8,493 nucleotides of DNA from Hyphomicrobiaceae bacterium (lineage in GTDB: Bacteria > Pseudomonadota > Alphaproteobacteria > Rhizobiales > Hyphomicrobiaceae): assembly GCA_017353825.1 (NCBI GenBank), contig JAFMSC010000160.1, positions 1 through 8,493 on the forward strand, in the 5' to 3' direction. The translations under genes and the position numbers were made by a program. Every line of letters begins with the position of its first letter. The stretch's first letter is position 1. The notes under the pieces are model-generated. The model saw nothing but the letters and a program-made list of their open reading frames with translations, did not search any database and was not told where the DNA came from. Shown piece after piece: positions 6,770-8,493 of the stretch.

Positions 6770-7290
6770 GCCCTCCACCTATCATCCCGGACAAAACCAC
6801 GCCAGCGGCAGGCGAACAGCGCTCCGATCTGGGACCTCGGGAGGTTCGGGCTCGCTCTGTAAGGTCTCCGATAGCCTCGCCCGCGCGGGGCTCGGCTTCG
6901 GATATGACAGGTGGAGATCGATCCGACTACCTCCTGTACGACGGCGAGTGCCCGGCGTGCAGCGCCTACTTGGCGATGTCCCGATTGCAGCACCTCTATC
7001 CGGGACTGCGGGTGTTGGATGCCCGCACCGAGCCAGGCCTCGTCGCCGACCTGCGCCGCCGCGGATACGAGATCAACATAGGCATGGTGTTGTGCCTCGG
7101 CGGCAAGATACATTTCGGCGCTGACGCCACGCGCCTGATCGCCATCTTCGGCCATGCCTCACCATCGTGGTGGCGGCGATTCGCGCTCACCGCCATTGGC
7201 AGCGCCCCGTGGTCGGCGCGCCTCTATCCCTGGCTGAACCACGGGCGCGGTATCCTGCTGCGGTTGTTGGGGCGCGGCCCGATCGCCTAA
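6766..7290 (+). CDS. DCC family (DUF393) thiol-disulfide oxidoreductase-like protein
   Basis: The family is named for its Asp-Cys-Cys motif and is thought to have a thioredoxin-like redox fold; its true role is not settled. Counting from ATG 6766 (174 residues), the motif YDGECPAC is at residues 58-65 with Cys62 and Cys65. The C-terminus WSARLYPWLNHGRGILLRLL (residues 149-168) matches the usual family end. The ATG overlaps the hydrolase stop (ATGA), which supports coupled translation from here. The first 46 residues are Pro/Ser/Arg-rich, probably disordered and not part of the family. Starting instead at ATG 6904 gives 128 residues, close to the normal family length, but I see no good ribosome binding site there. 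I keep 6766 with that doubt. It forms a two-gene unit with the hydrolase. Confidence 0.85.
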   Translation: MSPPPIIPDKTTPAAGEQRSDLGPREVRARSVRSPIASPARGSASDMTGGDRSDYLLYDGECPACSAYLAMSRLQHLYPGLRVLDARTEPGLVADLRRRGYEINIGMVLCLGGKIHFGADATRLIAIFGHASPSWWRRFALTAIGSAPWSARLYPWLNHGRGILLRLLGRGPIA

Positions 7291-7317
7291 TCGGCGGTCG
7301 CGTGATGAGCGCTTGAA

Positions 7318-7332
7318 CGAGGATGCTCCTCG
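7318..7332. repeat. Short hairpin after the DCC-family gene
   Basis: CGAGGA (7318-7323) and TCCTCG (7327-7332) make a perfect 6-base stem with a 3-base loop, 27 bases after the DCC-family stop. No T-run follows. It may protect or mark the 3' end of the hydrolase-DCC transcript. Confidence 0.3.
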
Positions 7333-7346
7333 GAGCGCCGGTGTGA

Positions 7347-7366
7347 CGGGTTACGACCCGATTTTG
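7347..7366 (+). terminator. Possible terminator after the hydrolase-DCC unit
   Basis: CGGGT (7347-7351) pairs with ACCCG (7356-7360) around a TACG loop, a UNCG-type stable tetraloop in RNA, and ATTTTG follows at once. The stem is short for an intrinsic terminator and the T-run has only four T. The same ACCCG arm can pair instead with the TCGGGT at 7367-7372. Confidence 0.4.
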
Positions 7367-7372
7367 TCGGGT
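7356..7372. repeat. Near-palindrome overlapping the terminator candidate
   Basis: ACCCGA (7356-7361) and TCGGGT (7367-7372) form a 6-base stem with loop TTTTG. It excludes the hairpin at 7347-7360. As DNA it could also be an operator for a dimeric regulator, about 48 bases upstream of the promoter-like site at 7420. Confidence 0.35.
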
Positions 7373-7419
7373 TGCCCAGATACGAGACCCCTTTGGGCGA
7401 CATTTGCGATGACATCCGA

Positions 7420-7447
7420 TTGACGCGAGGCCGGTCCCCCGCATAGC
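7420..7447 (+). promoter_or_regulatory. Promoter-like site of the SnoaL-like gene
   Basis: TTGACG (7420-7425) matches the sigma-70 -35 box at five of six bases. CATAGC (7442-7447), 16 bases on, is a poor -10 box with only the central ATA matching. Transcription from here would give a leader of roughly 45 bases. This fits a separately regulated gene after the terminator-like hairpin. Confidence 0.4.
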
Positions 7448-7467
7448 CTTTTCGCATACACGCGAGC

Positions 7468-7485
7468 CCCGCGTGGCAACGCGGG
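7468..7485 (+). repeat. Leader hairpin before the SnoaL-like gene
   Basis: CCCGCG (7468-7473) and CGCGGG (7480-7485) form an all-G/C 6-base stem with a 6-base loop. It ends five bases before the Shine-Dalgarno sequence GGAGG (7491-7495). It could stabilise the mRNA 5' end or limit ribosome access. Confidence 0.4.
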
Positions 7486-7500
7486 CAACGGGAGGACAGG

Positions 7501-7971
7501 ATGATCAGATCGGCTCTTGTATCGGCGCTGCTCGCGGCCGCCGTGCTCGCCGCACCACTGGCGCAGGCGCAAATGACCGACGCGCAGAAGTTGGAGCGCA
7601 ACAAGAAGAACGTGGTCGAATTCTACAATGCTGTACTGAACGAGAAGAACTTCGAAAAGGCCAAGACCTATGTCGGCGCCACCTATGTCCAGCACAACCC
7701 GATTGGGGCCGACGGGCTCGAGGGCATCAAAGGCTTCATCAATTTCCTGCGCACGAAGTTCCCCGACAACAAGAGCGAGATCAAGCGCGTCTTTGCGGAG
7801 GGCCATTACGTGATCGTGCATGTCCATGCAGTGCGCGAGCCCGGGACGCGCGGCAACGCGATCTTTGACCTGTTCCGGCTGGACGATGACGGCAAAGTGC
7901 TCGAGCACTGGGACGCGGTGCAGCCGATCCCCGATCCGGCTACTGCGCTGAACAAGAACGGCATGTTCTGA
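7501..7971 (+). CDS. Exported SnoaL-like (NTF2-fold) protein, COG4922 type
   Basis: The 156-residue product begins with a signal peptide: Arg3, a hydrophobic Leu/Ala core and AQA before Q24, so it should be periplasmic. The mature part has the NTF2/SnoaL pattern. It opens with a helix (NKKNVVEFYNAVLNEKNFEKA), then YVQHNPIGADG (residues 62-72) with His65 and Asn66. The sheet follows (VIVHVHAVREPG), then IFDLFRLDDDGKVLEHWDAVQ (residues 121-141) and a C-terminus NKNGMF. The YVQHNP and EHWD pieces are typical of the proteins described as SnoaL-like aldol-condensation enzymes; the name is a prediction and no substrate is known. GGAGG five bases before the ATG supports the start. It is followed by 48 bases and then the exonuclease gene on the same strand. 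Codon use fits its neighbours. Confidence 0.88.
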   Translation: MIRSALVSALLAAAVLAAPLAQAQMTDAQKLERNKKNVVEFYNAVLNEKNFEKAKTYVGATYVQHNPIGADGLEGIKGFINFLRTKFPDNKSEIKRVFAEGHYVIVHVHAVREPGTRGNAIFDLFRLDDDGKVLEHWDAVQPIPDPATALNKNGMF

Positions 7972-8009
7972 CGACAAATGAGGCTGGGGGTCGGGGACTG
8001 ATCGCCACC

Positions 8010-8014
8010 GGAGG
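8010..8014 (+). promoter_or_regulatory. Ribosome binding site of the exonuclease gene
   Basis: GGAGG stands five bases before TTG 8020. The frame is closed upstream by TGA at 7999-8001 and has no ATG or GTG before the conserved DTETTG motif except a GTG at 8065 inside the first strand. This site therefore decides for the TTG start. Confidence 0.65.
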
Positions 8015-8019
8015 CGCCG

Positions 8020-8493
8020 TTGCCAGAGACGTCCCACTCGACGCCCCTCATCGGCCTCGACGCGGTGGCTCTCGACACCGAGACGACCGGGCTCGACGTC
8101 CGTAGCGCGCGCCTCGTCCAGGTCGCCGCGTTGCCCCTGGTAGCCGGCCGCATGCGCCCCGAGGACCGCTTCGAGCGCCTCATCAATCCGGGCATTCCCA
8201 TCCCATCCGCGGTGGTGGCCGTGCACGGCATCACCGACGCGAAGGTGGCCGACGCGCCACCCTTTGCCGACATCGCCGCCAACCTGGAGGCCTACATCGG
8301 CCGGGCCGTTGTGATCGGCTACGCCATCGCCTACGATCTCGCGGTGCTGGAGCGGGAATACGCGCTCGCTGGCCGCACGCCGCCGCGCCTGCGCGCCCTC
8401 GACGTGCGTACACTGGCGCGGCTGGCGGCGCCGTCGCTGGCCGACTACAGCCTGGAGGCGCTGTCGGAGTGGCTCGACGTGAGGATCCGCGGC
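8020..8493 (+). CDS. DnaQ/PolC-type 3'-5' exonuclease domain protein (partial, 3' end missing)
   Basis: The 158 codons present encode an RNase-H-fold DEDD exonuclease domain like the epsilon subunit of DNA polymerase III. Motif I is ALDTETTGLD (residues 17-26) with metal ligands Asp19 and Glu21. Then come RLVQVAAL and LINPGIPIPSAVVAVHGIT (residues 54-72), standard for the family. Motif II is VIGYAIAYDLAVLERE (98-112) with Asp106, and Asp128 lies in LDVRTLAR. The sequence stops just after YSLEALSEWLDVRIRG, right where the final motif III (His-x4-Asp) should follow, so the gene is cut by the window and not truncated in nature. Tyr101 stands where relatives mostly have a His or similar (GHNIAFD). 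TTG start from the ribosome binding site. It may share a transcript with the SnoaL-like gene 48 bases upstream. Whether it is a stand-alone exonuclease or a larger fusion cannot be seen. Confidence 0.88.
   Translation, partial: MPETSHSTPLIGLDAVALDTETTGLDVRSARLVQVAALPLVAGRMRPEDRFERLINPGIPIPSAVVAVHGITDAKVADAPPFADIAANLEAYIGRAVVIGYAIAYDLAVLEREYALAGRTPPRLRALDVRTLARLAAPSLADYSLEALSEWLDVRIRG

Noticed and set aside
6011..6778. Minus-strand open frame of 255 codons
   Set aside because: It is antisense to the alpha/beta hydrolase, and its Gly/His/Arg/Val-rich product shows no motif.
7351..8226. Minus-strand open frame of 291 codons
   Set aside because: It spans the opposite strand of both the SnoaL-like gene and the exonuclease start, and crosses their intergenic region. 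Both plus-strand genes have motifs and Shine-Dalgarno sequences.

Overview
The window is G+C-rich and tightly packed. Codon third positions are mostly G or C, and GTG and TTG starts occur beside ATG. The order slt <- divergent -> dapA-smpB, with a PrxQ-like peroxiredoxin and a DCC-family protein nearby, fits an alphaproteobacterial chromosome, probably Hyphomicrobiales (Rhizobiales). This taxonomic call comes from gene content and arrangement, not from a database search. I see no tRNA, rRNA, transposase, integrase or CRISPR array.

Left part (1-3028). The first 71 bases hold the C-terminal end of a plus-strand gene. It converges, with 8 bases between, on a minus-strand run that reads right to left: dapA (lysine and diaminopimelate synthesis), smpB (trans-translation), a GNAT acetyltransferase broken by a frameshift, and a CX4C peroxiredoxin. 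smpB and the GNAT gene are 4 bases apart, so they are probably co-transcribed. dapA and smpB are separated by 168 bases and smpB may have its own promoter.

Middle (3029-5604). A 311-base divergent intergenic region carries a tandem 14-base-period repeat just upstream of dapA and a G/C inverted repeat. From it slt is read rightward; it encodes an exported soluble lytic murein transglycosylase of 754 residues. dapA makes the precursor of the diaminopimelate in peptidoglycan and slt cuts peptidoglycan, so the divergent pair shares a cell-wall theme.

Right part (5605-8493). An alpha/beta hydrolase with cysteine at the nucleophile position is followed, with an ATGA overlap, by a DCC-family (DUF393) thiol-disulfide oxidoreductase-like protein. 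A gap with several stem-loops and a promoter-like site leads to an exported SnoaL-like (COG4922 type) protein. Then comes the start of a DnaQ/PolC-type 3'-5' exonuclease with a TTG start, cut off by the window edge.

Most of the window is ordinary chromosome. I found no convincing undescribed system. The points most worth a second look are the GNAT frameshift, the cysteine nucleophile of the hydrolase, the repeats upstream of dapA and the competing hairpins at 7347-7372.
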